From contig CACYOR010000015.1 of NCBI GenBank assembly GCA_902775985.1, positions 1 to 32,962 on the forward strand: DNA of 32,962 bases, in the 5' to 3' direction. Positions 1 to 8,600 of this stretch are shown here, piece after piece (positions within the stretch are counted from its first letter, which is position 1; every line of letters begins with the position of its first letter). A program made the translations under genes and the position numbers. Under the pieces are notes generated by a model. The model was given only the letters and a program-made list of their open reading frames with translations, searched no databases and was not told the origin of the DNA. The DNA comes from Oscillospiraceae bacterium (lineage in GTDB: Bacteria; Bacillota; Clostridia; Oscillospirales; Oscillospiraceae).

Positions 1-156
1 TAAAATCTTATTGAAGCTTTCTAGCTCTCAAAAGAATTTTTATCGTCATTTCTGACGTTTAAAGAACCCTTCTCTGGTGCTTATTTGCATAAGCTTTTTC
101 TTACATTGTTCAATTTTCAAGGTACATTCTCGCTTGCCAGCCTCTCGGCGGCAGCT
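1..156 (-). other. rRNA operon leader (5' transcribed spacer)
   Basis: Read on the - strand, the stretch downstream of the two promoters carries the motif ACCTTGAAAATTGAACA (about 105-122), which resembles the antitermination/processing leader found just after rRNA promoters and in 16S-23S spacers of Bacillota. AT-rich sequence with small hairpins follows (GCTTAT/ATAAGC at 79-94, GTCA/TGAC near 45-58). No mature 16S sequence is present. The inference is that 16S begins just past the left edge. A 23S gene is possible in principle, but two fresh promoters directly upstream favour the start of a whole operon. Confidence 0.72.
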
Positions 157-161
157 TGTTT

Positions 162-190
162 ACTTTACCACACGAAGTTCTTCTTGTCAA
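162..190 (-). promoter_or_regulatory. rRNA operon promoter P2
   Basis: On the - strand: TTGACA (-35, 185-190), a 17-bp spacer, TAAAGT (-10, 162-167). A-tracts directly upstream (about 196-225) look like an UP element. This is the promoter closer to the rRNA leader. Confidence 0.8.
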
Positions 191-264
191 GAGGAAATTT
201 TCTTTTTTTCAAAATTTCTTTTTGATTGGAAGTGCTTTCATGGGGCTCTCTCGAGCGCTTGGCT

Positions 265-293
265 AATATACCACCGTTTTCCGCGAATGTCAA
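265..293 (-). promoter_or_regulatory. rRNA operon promoter P1
   Basis: On the - strand: TTGACA (-35, 288-293), an exact 17-bp spacer, TATATT (-10, 265-270). A/T tracts at 294-323 would serve as an UP element. P1 and P2 are about 100 bp apart, the usual tandem arrangement for Bacillota rrn operons. Confidence 0.82.
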
Positions 294-368
294 CAACTTT
301 TTTAAGCTTTTTCAAAAAAAATTAAGGGCCCCTACATATTGCGGATTTTATGGGAAATACTCTACCAT

Positions 369-1859
369 ATGTATATTTTATCCGATTTTCGTACCAAGAC
401 TACAAGTGAATATCAAGGGATCGTCTCCTTTCGGAATCTGCAGGGCGCCTTTCGCGGCTGCTGTGATTTTCAGACCCGGCAGATCGACTTTGGCCTGGAA
501 AAAAACCGGCGCATCACGGTCTGTTGGATCGACGGTCTTGTCTCTGGCACGGCGGTGACGGAGGAGATTCTCCGTCCCCTTACCCAGGTCTCCCGCGCCG
601 GCGAGCAGGAGGGCAGTCTGGCCGCCATCGAACAGATCCTGCGCGGCTCCGTCTACCGCTACGCTGTCAAGGCCCGCAGTAAGCTTCAGGACGTAATTGA
701 GGACTTGACCCACGGTTCCTGCGCGCTGCTCTTTGATGAGAGCGGCGCGGCCCTCTGTTTCGAGGTGCGCAGCGACAAGACCCGCGCCATCGGGGAGCCG
801 ACGCTGGAGAAGTCCCTCAAGGGCGCCAAAGACGCCTTTGTGGAGACGCTGCGCATCAACACGGCCCTGGTGCGGCAGCGCCTGTGCACGCCGCAGCTCA
901 AGCTCGTGGAGCACAGCTGCGGCAGTCTCACCCACACAAAGGTTGCTATTTTATATATGGAAGGGATCGCCGCACCAGAGCTGGTCGAGAGGATCTGTGA
1001 GCGACTCGTCCACCTGGATGCGGAGACGCTGCTGGGCAGCAGCATTCTGGAGGAGCGGCTCGCCGACGCGCCGTTTTCGCCCTTCCCGCAGATGCTGCAC
1101 ACGGAGCGGCCGGACCGCTTTGCCATGCATCTGCTGGATGGGCGGGTCGGCCTGCTGGTGGACGGGCTGCCGGTGGGGCTGCTGCTGCCGGCGGATTTCG
1201 CCGCCTTCATGTCGGTGACGGACGACGCGGGCGTCCATTTCAGCGCCGCCACCGCCCTCACCCTGCTGCGCTATGCCGCGCTGCTGCTGAGCCTGCTCAC
1301 ACCGGCGGTCTATGTGGCGGTGGCGGGATTTCACCCGGAGATGATCCCCACGCGGCTGCTGCTGTCCATCATCGAGGCCGAGCAGGACGTGCCCTTCTCC
1401 CCGGCGCTGGAGGTGCTGGGTATGCTGTTTGCCTTTGCCCTGCTGCAGGAGGCCGGGCTGCGCCTGCCGAACCCGGTGGGGGACACCGTCTCCATCATCG
1501 GCGCGCTGATCGTCGGTCAGGCCGCGGTGGAGGCCAAGCTGGTCTCCCCCATCTCCATCATCGTGGTGGCCATCTCCGGGATCAGCTGCTATGCCCTGCC
1601 CAGCCAGGACATGGCCTCCGCTTTTCGTCTCTGCCGGCTGGCGCTGCTGCTGGGCGGGATCCTGGCCGGACTCTACGGCGTCTGCCTGGGCTGCTGCCTG
1701 CTCTTTCTCCACCTGGCCGATCTGGACAGCTTCGGTTATAACTACACCGCACCGCTCAGCGAAGGCTCCCACGGTCTGTCCCGTCTGTTGCTGCGGCGGC
1801 CCCGAACGCGGCGACGGGATCCGATTCCGCGTATCTTCTCCGGGAGGTGGACGCAATGA
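369..1859 (+). CDS. gerA: Spore germinant receptor subunit A (GerA family)
   Basis: Inner spore-membrane subunit of a Ger nutrient receptor; with the B and C subunits it senses germinants and triggers release from dormancy. The roughly 496-residue product matches family length. The soluble N-terminal half includes the ITVCWIDGLVSG segment, matching the family's yIDGLvd block. The C-terminal half has the family's conserved membrane region: LLRYAALLLSLLTPAVYVAV, FHPEMIPT, LQEAGLRLPNPVGDTVSIIG, GQAAVEAKLVSPISIIVVA and DLDSFGYNY. The ATG at 369 is chosen as start; a TTG at 339 is in frame, and neither has a good ribosome site, so the start is uncertain. It is the first gene of gerA-gerC-gerB and overlaps gerC by 4 bp (ATGA). 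Such operons are normally sigma-G dependent, but I could not find a convincing sigma-G promoter here. The exact germinant is unknown. Confidence 0.92.
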   Translation: MYILSDFRTKTTSEYQGIVSFRNLQGAFRGCCDFQTRQIDFGLEKNRRITVCWIDGLVSGTAVTEEILRPLTQVSRAGEQEGSLAAIEQILRGSVYRYAVKARSKLQDVIEDLTHGSCALLFDESGAALCFEVRSDKTRAIGEPTLEKSLKGAKDAFVETLRINTALVRQRLCTPQLKLVEHSCGSLTHTKVAILYMEGIAAPELVERICERLVHLDAETLLGSSILEERLADAPFSPFPQMLHTERPDRFAMHLLDGRVGLLVDGLPVGLLLPADFAAFMSVTDDAGVHFSAATALTLLRYAALLLSLLTPAVYVAVAGFHPEMIPTRLLLSIIEAEQDVPFSPALEVLGMLFAFALLQEAGLRLPNPVGDTVSIIGALIVGQAAVEAKLVSPISIIVVAISGISCYALPSQDMASAFRLCRLALLLGGILAGLYGVCLGCCLLFLHLADLDSFGYNYTAPLSEGSHGLSRLLLRRPRTRRRDPIPRIFSGRWTQ

Positions 1860-2995
1860 GGCGTTGGCTTCCCCTGTTTCTGCTGCTGCCGCTGCTGCTG
1901 AGCGGCTGCGGATTGCGAAAGGTCTATACGCACATGGAGCGCCTGCGCGTCATCCAGACCATGGGCATTGACGCCCGGGAGCCGGGTCTGCGCCTGACGC
2001 TGGCCGCCGCGGCCGGGGACCGCAGCGGCAGAGACGCCGTCTGCCTGAGCGCGGACGGTACCGAGCTCTCCTCGGCGCTGGAGCGTGCAGGCAGCCTCTC
2101 CACGGAGGAAAGCCTGTTCTGCGGGCACATCCGCCAGCTCCTGATCGGGGAGGGCCTTGCCATCGATCCCCTCCTGCGGCAGATCGCCCGTTCCTCGGAT
2201 CTGCGCCTGGATATGCCCTTATACCTGCTGCAAGACGGCAGCGCCGAGGAACTCATGAACAGCAGCGGCAGCGGAACGCGCAGCATCGGGGAGATCCTGG
2301 ACGCCCTGCAGGCCGAGCTGGACCGACACTGCGACAGTCAGCTTTTCACGGCACGGCAGATCCTGCGCGATGAACAGCGGCAGGGGAGCGCCCTGCTGTG
2401 CGCGCTCAGCGCCTCTGATGCGGCGGAAAACGAAAACAGCGCCGTGGATGAGCGCGCGGTGGAGACCGAGAAGGCGCGCACCGCCGTCCTCAGCGGCTTC
2501 GCCGTACTGCGGGACGGAGAGATCTGCGCCTGGCTGGACCGGGAGGAGCTGCTGGGCATCTCCCTGCTGCGCGGCTGTTTCCGCTCTCGCGAGATCCGCC
2601 TGGAGGACATGAACGGCCACGGCGCCATCCTGGAGATCAGTGAGGGCCGCTCCCGTCTCAAGCCCGTCTGGAACGAGGACGGAGGGCTCAGCGGCCTGGA
2701 TATCCGGGTCACGGTGGGCGCCTCCCTTCTGGAGAGCGAGCAGAAGGAGATCAGCGATCCCTATGTCAACGATCTGACCGCGAAGCTGGAGGCCGCCGTC
2801 TCCGAGGAGCTGCGGGGTCTCCTGACCCGCTCCAAAAGCCTGCGGGCCGATTTTCTCGGCCTGGGGCCGCAGGTGGAGGAGGCCTCTCCCCTGGCCTTTC
2901 AGCAGTTGGAGACGGCTTTTCCGGCGCTGCTGCCAAAGCTGGAGATCAGCCTGAGCGTGCAGGGGGCGCTCCGGCACAGCAACGACCTGGAGTAG
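1856..2995 (+). CDS. gerC: Spore germination lipoprotein, GerC family
   Basis: Lipoprotein subunit of the Ger receptor, anchored on the outer face of the inner spore membrane. The 379-residue product begins with a lipoprotein signal peptide: MRRW, a Leu-rich core, then the lipobox LLSGC with Cys18 as the likely lipidated residue. The early block RVIQTMGIDAREPG and the later TAVLSGFAVLRDGEICAWLD fit the family's 'iG.D' and 'GlAvFk..klvGwL' regions. The ATG start lies inside the gerA stop (ATGA overlap), with GGAGGTGG just upstream as ribosome site, indicating translational coupling. gerB starts 11 bp after its stop. Gene order A-C-B is common in Clostridia. Confidence 0.9.
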   Translation: MRRWLPLFLLLPLLLSGCGLRKVYTHMERLRVIQTMGIDAREPGLRLTLAAAAGDRSGRDAVCLSADGTELSSALERAGSLSTEESLFCGHIRQLLIGEGLAIDPLLRQIARSSDLRLDMPLYLLQDGSAEELMNSSGSGTRSIGEILDALQAELDRHCDSQLFTARQILRDEQRQGSALLCALSASDAAENENSAVDERAVETEKARTAVLSGFAVLRDGEICAWLDREELLGISLLRGCFRSREIRLEDMNGHGAILEISEGRSRLKPVWNEDGGLSGLDIRVTVGASLLESEQKEISDPYVNDLTAKLEAAVSEELRGLLTRSKSLRADFLGLGPQVEEASPLAFQQLETAFPALLPKLEISLSVQGALRHSNDLE

Positions 2996-3006
2996 GAGGC
3001 GACGCC

Positions 3007-4131
3007 ATGAAACGCTTGAACGCAAACCAATGGATGGCCATCAGCTCGCTGATTCTGCTGGGCCCGGCCCTGCGCCTTCTGCCGCAGCTGACCGCCGCCG
3101 CGGCCGGGCGCGCGGCCTGGCTCTCCGTTTTGCCGGCGCTGACGCTTCTGCTCTTCTATGCCGGGCTGCTCTCCCGCTGGCTGGAAAAGCGGCCGGCCCG
3201 GGCCGGGCTTCCGGAGCTGCTGCTCCAGGCCCTGGGAGAGAAGCCCGGCAAGGCCCTGCTGCTGCTTTTGAGCCTCTGGCTCAGCTTCTACGGGGGCTTT
3301 CTGCTGCGCAGCGGTGCGGACCGCCTGGTGGTCACGGTCTATCCCCACAGCGGCCCGGCTGTTTTTGCCGTCAGCATGGGCCTTGCCTGCGCCCTCGCCG
3401 CCCTGGGCAGCGCGAGAAGTCTGGGCCGCTGCGCCAAGCTGATGCTGGTGCCGGTGCTGGGGATGCTGCTGTTTCTGCTGCTCTTTGCCGCCAAAAGCGT
3501 GGATACCCGGGATCTGCTGCCGGTCACGGTCTACGACCTGCCTGGCATCACTCGGGCCGCGCTGCCGGTTCTGGACGTGCTGAGCCTGGGGCTCTTTCTC
3601 CCTCTCTTCCTGCTGGGCCAGACCGACACCGAGGAGAAGCTGCTGCCCCGCTATAGCCGCTGGTTGCTGACGGAGAGCCTGCTGCTGTGCCTGCTGATCC
3701 TCGCCGTCGTGGGCAATTTCGGCGCGGGCCTCACCGCCCAGCTCAGTCACCCCTTTTTCACGCTGGTGCGCAACCAGGTCTTTTTCCAGAGCCTGGAGCG
3801 CATCGAGGCGCTGATCGTTTCCTGCTGGGTGTTTCCGGACTTCCTGCTGGTCTCCCTCTGCCTGTATGCCGCCCAGTACTGTCTGCGCCTGGCTCTCGGC
3901 GCACAGCCCCAGCGGGACAGCGGCCGCCACACGGCCTTGGGGGACAAGCGCTGGCTGATCCCCTTTTGTGCCCTTGCCGGCATTCTCGTCGCCCTGACGC
4001 TGGCCCCGGATCTGGCGAGCCTGCGCCTCTGGTCGGAGCGGATCGTCCCGGCGGTTAACCTCAGTCTGTGGTTTCTGCTGCTGCCGCTTTGCCTGATGAT
4101 CGGGAAAATCCGACGAAAAACCGCCCCGTGA
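3007..4131 (+). CDS. gerB: Spore germination permease-like subunit, GerB family
   Basis: Integral membrane subunit of the Ger receptor, distantly related to amino-acid/polyamine/organocation transporters and thought to form the germinant-binding part. The 374-residue product has about ten hydrophobic segments, starting around ISSLILLGPALRLL, and the NQVFFQSLERIEALIVSCWV segment typical of the family ('f.RiDalfi..W'). The preceding ribosome site is AGGAGG at about 2996. The last four residues (KTAP) and the stop codon are encoded within the left arm of a 36-bp palindromic repeat that also resembles the gene's terminator. This is the last gene of the operon. Confidence 0.9.
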   Translation: MKRLNANQWMAISSLILLGPALRLLPQLTAAAAGRAAWLSVLPALTLLLFYAGLLSRWLEKRPARAGLPELLLQALGEKPGKALLLLLSLWLSFYGGFLLRSGADRLVVTVYPHSGPAVFAVSMGLACALAALGSARSLGRCAKLMLVPVLGMLLFLLLFAAKSVDTRDLLPVTVYDLPGITRAALPVLDVLSLGLFLPLFLLGQTDTEEKLLPRYSRWLLTESLLLCLLILAVVGNFGAGLTAQLSHPFFTLVRNQVFFQSLERIEALIVSCWVFPDFLLVSLCLYAAQYCLRLALGAQPQRDSGRHTALGDKRWLIPFCALAGILVALTLAPDLASLRLWSERIVPAVNLSLWFLLLPLCLMIGKIRRKTAP

Positions 4132-4152
4132 CCGAAGTCACAGGGCGGTTTA
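4117..4152. repeat. 36-bp palindromic repeat, copy 1; likely gerB terminator
   Basis: AAACCGCCC(C)GTGAC, loop CGAA, GTCAC(A)GGGCGGTTT: 14 paired positions and one mismatch. An identical copy in direct orientation lies at 4365-4400. It overlaps the end of gerB. The T-run after the stem is short, so termination strength is uncertain. Confidence 0.85.
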
Positions 4153-4364
4153 CAGACTGTAGACAAACTCTATTGAAGCAAAAGCCTCGCAGCGTTTTTC
4201 GCCTCGGAAGGCGAAAAATCAATCCGATCCGTTTTTTCCGGGGACATGCGCCTCGAAAAAAACACTTCTCAGCCCAGAAGTGTGCGAGCGTCTTTCGACG
4301 CGAGTGCGCGCACTGGGCTGCATCCCCTCTGTCGGCAAAGCCTTTTGGCTTTGTCGACAGCTTG
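4153..4364. repeat. Intergenic island of small inverted repeats
   Basis: These 212 bp between the two 36-bp palindromes contain no convincing gene. Most of the sequence folds on itself. TTTTTCGCC pairs with GGCGAAAAA (about 4194-4217). CACTTCT pairs with AGAAGTG (about 4262-4280). CAGCCCAG (about 4270) pairs with CTGGGCTG (about 4314), enclosing GCGTC/GACGC. CTGTCGGCAAAGCC pairs with GGCTTTGTCGACAG (about 4329-4360, one G-T). The compact style resembles a non-autonomous palindromic repeat element, but I cannot assign it to a named family. Confidence 0.6.
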
Positions 4365-4400
4365 AAAACCGCCCCGTGACCGAAGTCACAGGGCGGTTTA
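4365..4400. repeat. 36-bp palindromic repeat, copy 2; likely terminator of the foldase gene
   Basis: This is a base-for-base copy of the 36-bp palindrome at 4117-4152. It ends 12 bp before the stop codon of the - strand foldase gene, so it is placed to terminate that transcript, as copy 1 is for gerB. Confidence 0.85.
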
Positions 4401-4412
4401 TGCAATCTTTCC

Positions 4413-5606
4413 TTATTTCAGATAGTCGGTCAGGTTCGGGGCCTCGAAGCCCTCCGTGGGCACGACCGCCTGCTCCAGGGTGAAATCATCCAGCGCCTTG
4501 GCATAGATGGCGTTGGCCGCCGTGCTGCGGGCGGTCAGGGCGGTGCCGTTGCTGCTGTAATCCACGATCGCGTCCGGATCCAGCGGCAACGTGACGATCA
4601 CGTGATAACCGTAGTTGGATTCCACCGGGTCGGAGACCTGGTACTCCTCCTGCGCCTTCACCGCGTCCTCGAATTCCGCCACCATGCTGCCGGGCAGGAA
4701 CAGATAGCCGTTGGGGAACATGACCTTGCCGGTATCCTCGTCATACTCCTCTTTCAGTTCGGCAAAGCGGGCCATCATCTCTTCATCGTCGTCCATGCCC
4801 TGCAGTTCCGCGGCGATCTGCTCGGCGAGCTCCTTCTTGGTCGCGACGGTCTCCTCGTCCAGGCTCTCATAGCTGCTGGGATCCTTGGTCATGAGCAGGA
4901 TATGGTTGGCCGCCATATAGTCCTGGCCCTCCAGCCAGGAGAGCGTCTCCTCGTCGGAGAGCTTCTCGCCGTTCTCGCCGTAGAGCTGGATATAGCCCTT
5001 CTGGTAGAGCACGCTCAGCTCGTTCATCTGATCGTAGAGCCTGCTGGGCATATAGAAGCCGGCCAGATAGGCGTCAAAATCCTCGCGGGTGGCGTCCTCG
5101 CCGCAGGCGGCGGCAATATCGGTCTTCACCTTTTCTTCAATGCTGGCGCGGTCGGCCTCGCTGAGCGTGATGCCGTTGGCCTCGGCAAAGCTCTCCATGG
5201 CCTTCAGGCTGAGGGCCGTACTGTCCGCGCTCTCTACCGTGAGCTGGGCAAAGGTGGTGCCGTCCTCCTCGGCCGGATCGTCCCAGGAGCTCTCAATGCC
5301 ATAGGAGGCCATCGAGGTGAAATAGCTCTCCACCGACTGAGCCTGGCGATAGAGGTAATAGAAATACTCCGCCCAGGTGACCTCTTTGTCGCCCACGGTC
5401 ATGACGACCTCGTCCGGCTCATGCAGGGCATAGATCGCCTCATAGTCCAGCGTAGCAGCCTGGACCGCAGGCGCCGCGCTCGCCGCCGGTTCCTCCGCGG
5501 CCGCGGCGGCGGGGGGAGCCAGCCGCTCCTTTGTGCCGTAAGAATATCCCAGAACGCCGCCGGCCACGATGCAGAGTGCCAGCAGCACAACAACAAATCT
5601 TTTCAT
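4413..5606 (-). CDS. Membrane-anchored parvulin-type peptidyl-prolyl isomerase (PrsA/SurA-like foldase)
   Basis: Predicted extracytoplasmic chaperone that helps secreted proteins fold after export. The 397-residue product has an N-terminal hydrophobic segment (residues 4-22), an Ala/Pro/Glu-rich linker, then a helical SurA_N-like region. A parvulin domain follows, recognisable by AANHILLM (the family's 'a.HIL'), the acidic helix region, the NGYLFLPGSMVAEFEDAV block and YGYHVIVT near the end. The start MKRFVVVLL is chosen because AAAGGAT lies about 10 bp upstream; an upstream ATG would sit inside the promoter. A Cys at residue 12 follows LLAL, a poor lipobox, so it is probably a membrane-anchored or signal-peptide protein rather than the lipoprotein seen in Bacillus PrsA. 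It has its own promoter at 5632-5660. Confidence 0.85.
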   Translation of the reverse strand: MKRFVVVLLALCIVAGGVLGYSYGTKERLAPPAAAAAEEPAASAAPAVQAATLDYEAIYALHEPDEVVMTVGDKEVTWAEYFYYLYRQAQSVESYFTSMASYGIESSWDDPAEEDGTTFAQLTVESADSTALSLKAMESFAEANGITLSEADRASIEEKVKTDIAAACGEDATREDFDAYLAGFYMPSRLYDQMNELSVLYQKGYIQLYGENGEKLSDEETLSWLEGQDYMAANHILLMTKDPSSYESLDEETVATKKELAEQIAAELQGMDDDEEMMARFAELKEEYDEDTGKVMFPNGYLFLPGSMVAEFEDAVKAQEEYQVSDPVESNYGYHVIVTLPLDPDAIVDYSSNGTALTARSTAANAIYAKALDDFTLEQAVVPTEGFEAPNLTDYLK

Positions 5607-5631
5607 CGGTATCAGATCCTTTCTCTCCCGC

Positions 5632-5660
5632 ATGATACCACCAAAGTCCCGCTTTCACAA
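5632..5660 (-). promoter_or_regulatory. Promoter of the foldase gene
   Basis: On the - strand: TTGTGA (-35, 5655-5660), 17-bp spacer, TATCAT (-10, 5632-5637). This leaves an untranslated leader of about 20 nt before the ATG at 5606. Confidence 0.6.
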
Positions 5661-5677
5661 GCAGGCGAGGCGATAAT

Positions 5678-8600
5678 TCAAGAATTATTCGTATTTCCGC
5701 CCCAGTCGGAGACAAATTTGCGCGCCTCGTCGATGACCCGGCCCTTAGCCTTGATGCGCAGGCTCAGGCAGGGCTTGGAGCCCGCCTCCACCCGCAGCCG
5801 CCCTTTGTACTCGGGACGGGCGTAGAGGGCGGAGACCTTCTCCATGTTGAAGTCCTCCACCGTAAAGCGGAGATAGCCCTGCTTCTGGGCGATGTCGGTG
5901 ATGCCGGCCCGGCCGGCCTCGCCGCGCAGCAGCGCCACGTGGATCAGCGCGTTTACGCCCGGCGGGGGATCGCCGAAGCGATCAATGAGCTCGTCGGTGA
6001 GGTCGTCCGCCTCCGCCTCGGTGCGGATCAGGGCGATGCGCCGGTAGATGTCCATGCGCTGCTCCGAGGCCGGAATATAGCGCTCCGGAATGTTGGCCGC
6101 CACAGCCAGGTCCGCCGAGCATTCCGCCCGCTGGGGCACCGGGACGCCCCGCGCCTCCAGCACCGCCTCGTTCAGCAGCTTCATATACATATCGTAGCCC
6201 ACATCGATCATGTGGCCCGACTGCTCCGCGCCCAGGAGATTGCCCGCGCCGCGGATCTCCAGATCCCGCATGGCGATCTTGAAGCCGGAGCCGAAGGCCG
6301 CGAAATCCCGGATGGCGCTCAGGCGCTTCTCCGCGATCTCCGTCAGCACCTTGTCCCGGCGGAAAGTCAGATAGGCCGAGGCCCGGCGGGTGGAGCGGCC
6401 CACGCGCCCGCGGATCTGGTGCAGCTGGGCCAGACCCAGCTTATCCGCGTCCTCGATGATGAGGGTGTTGACGTTGGGAATGTCGATGCCGGTCTCGATG
6501 ATGGTGGTGCAGACCAGCACCTGCACCTGGCCGCTGGCCACATCGTCCATGACCGAGGAGAGCATGTTCTTATCCATTTTCCCGTGGGCCACCGCAACCG
6601 TCACGTCCTTGAGCAGATCCATCAGCCTGAGGGCCGTACGGTCGATATCCTCGATACGGTTGTGCAAATAGTAGACCTGTCCGCCGCGCTGGATCTCCCG
6701 TCGGATGGCGTCGGCCAGCACGCCCCAGTCGTGCTCCATAACGAAGGTCTGTACCGGGAGGCGGTCCTCCGGCGGCTCCTCGATGGTGGACATGTCCCGG
6801 ATGCCGGACATGGCCATGTTGAGCGTGCGGGGAATGGGTGTGGCCGAGAGGGTCAGCACGTCGACGCCGCGGCTCAGCTCCTTGATATGTTCCTTGTGGG
6901 TGACGCCGAAGCGCTGCTCCTCGTCCACCACCAGCAATCCCAGATCCTTGAAATGCACGTCCTTGCTGAGAAGCCGGTGGGTGCCGATGATCAGGTCGAT
7001 TTTGCCCTGGGCCAGCTCCGAGAGGGTCTTGCTGCTCTGGCCGCCGGTCTTGAAGCGGCTGAGCACCCCGATGTTCACCGGGAAGCCGAAGAAGCGCTGC
7101 AGCGCGGTCTGGTAATGCTGCTGGGCCAGGACCGTGGTGGGTACGAGAATGGCCGCCTGCTTGCCGTCCAGGACGCATTTCATCACCGCCCGCAGGGCCA
7201 CCTCGGTCTTGCCGAAGCCCACGTCGCCGCAGAGCAGGCGATCCATGGGCACGGAGGATTCCATGTCCTGCTTGATCTCCGCCACGCAGCGGAGCTGGTC
7301 GTCGGTCTCGGTATAGCCGAAGTTCTCCTCGAACTCCCGCTGCCACTCGCTGTCCGGCGCAAAGGCATAGCCCGGCAGGCGCTGCCGCTCGGCATAGAGG
7401 GCGATGAGCTTTTTGGCCATGTCCTTGGCCGCGCTCTTGGCCCGGGAGCGGGTCTTGGCCCACTCGGTGCCGCCCATCTTGCTGAGCTTGACGGGCTTTT
7501 CCTCCCCGCCGCCGGTATACTTGGATACCATGTCCAGCTGGGTGGCCGGGACATAGAGGGTGTCGGTGCCGGCGTAGTTGAGCTTGATGTAGTCCTTTTC
7601 AAAGCCGTCCACCGTCATCTTGACGATTCCGGCAAAGCGGCCGATGCCGTGGTTTTCATGCACCACGAAGTCGCCCACGGAGAGATCGGCATAGCTCTCG
7701 ATCCGCTGGCGATTGGCGGGCAGCTTCTTTTTGCCGCCCGGTTTTTTGTTCTTTTTTCGAATCAGCTGGGCATCGGTCAGGATGGCGAGCTTGATGCCCG
7801 GGTACTCGATGCCCGCGGAGAGGGCGCCGACGCCGATGCGGCACTGGCCCGCCGTGGGCAGCTTTTTCATCTCCGGGTCGAAGAGGGCCGGGATCTCGTG
7901 CTCCTTGAAGAAATCCTGCAGCACCTTGGCCCGGCGCTCGTCCCCGGCCAGCACCACCACCCGGTAGTCCTGCTTGAGATAGAGCTTCACGTCCTCGGCC
8001 GCTGCCTGGGCGCTGCCCGCGTAGGAGGGCAGCTGCTTGGCCGGGATGCTGACCATGGTCTTGGGCGGCAGGGGCGTGCGGCCCACGGTAAAGGCGTCGG
8101 CCATATAGACCGGGAAATCCGCCAGGCGCTTGACGACCGCGTCCCAGCTCTCATAGAAACCATCGGCCGAGACGGCCACCTGACCCCGCTTTTGCAGCTC
8201 CCGCAGATCCTCGGTGAGCTGTTTCATGTAGTCCCGGGCGCGCTCGGCGCAGCGGGCGGGCTGATCGAGAAGCAGCAGCGCGTCCTCCGGGATGTAGTCC
8301 AGAGCGCTGGCCGCGGTGTAGATCACCGGCAGATAGCGGTCCGCGTCCGAGAGCACCACGCCGCCCCGCAGCCGCTCCGCATCCCCCCGCAGGGTGGCGG
8401 CCAGGGTCGCGGCGTTTTCGCTGCTGCGTTTTTTGGCAAAGCGCTCGGCAAAGCTCTCGATCTGGCGGCAAAGGGCCTCGATGCCGCCCACGGTCAGGGA
8501 GGGCAGAGTTTCCGCCGCTGGCAGGATGGTGCAGCGCTCGATCGCCTCGGTACGCCGCTGGGAGGCCACGTCGAAGTAGCCCATGGAATCGATCTCATCG

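Noticed and set aside
77-325. Short + strand open frame at the left edge
   Set aside because: It lies antisense over the rRNA leader and both rRNA promoters.
4117-4400. Possible two-repeat CRISPR array
   Set aside because: Only two copies, 212 bp apart, each a terminator-like palindrome, and no cas genes.
4061-4405. Small open frames on both strands in the gerB-foldase gap
   Set aside because: They encode the repeat arms (PVTEVTGRF and its reverse) and have no ribosome site.
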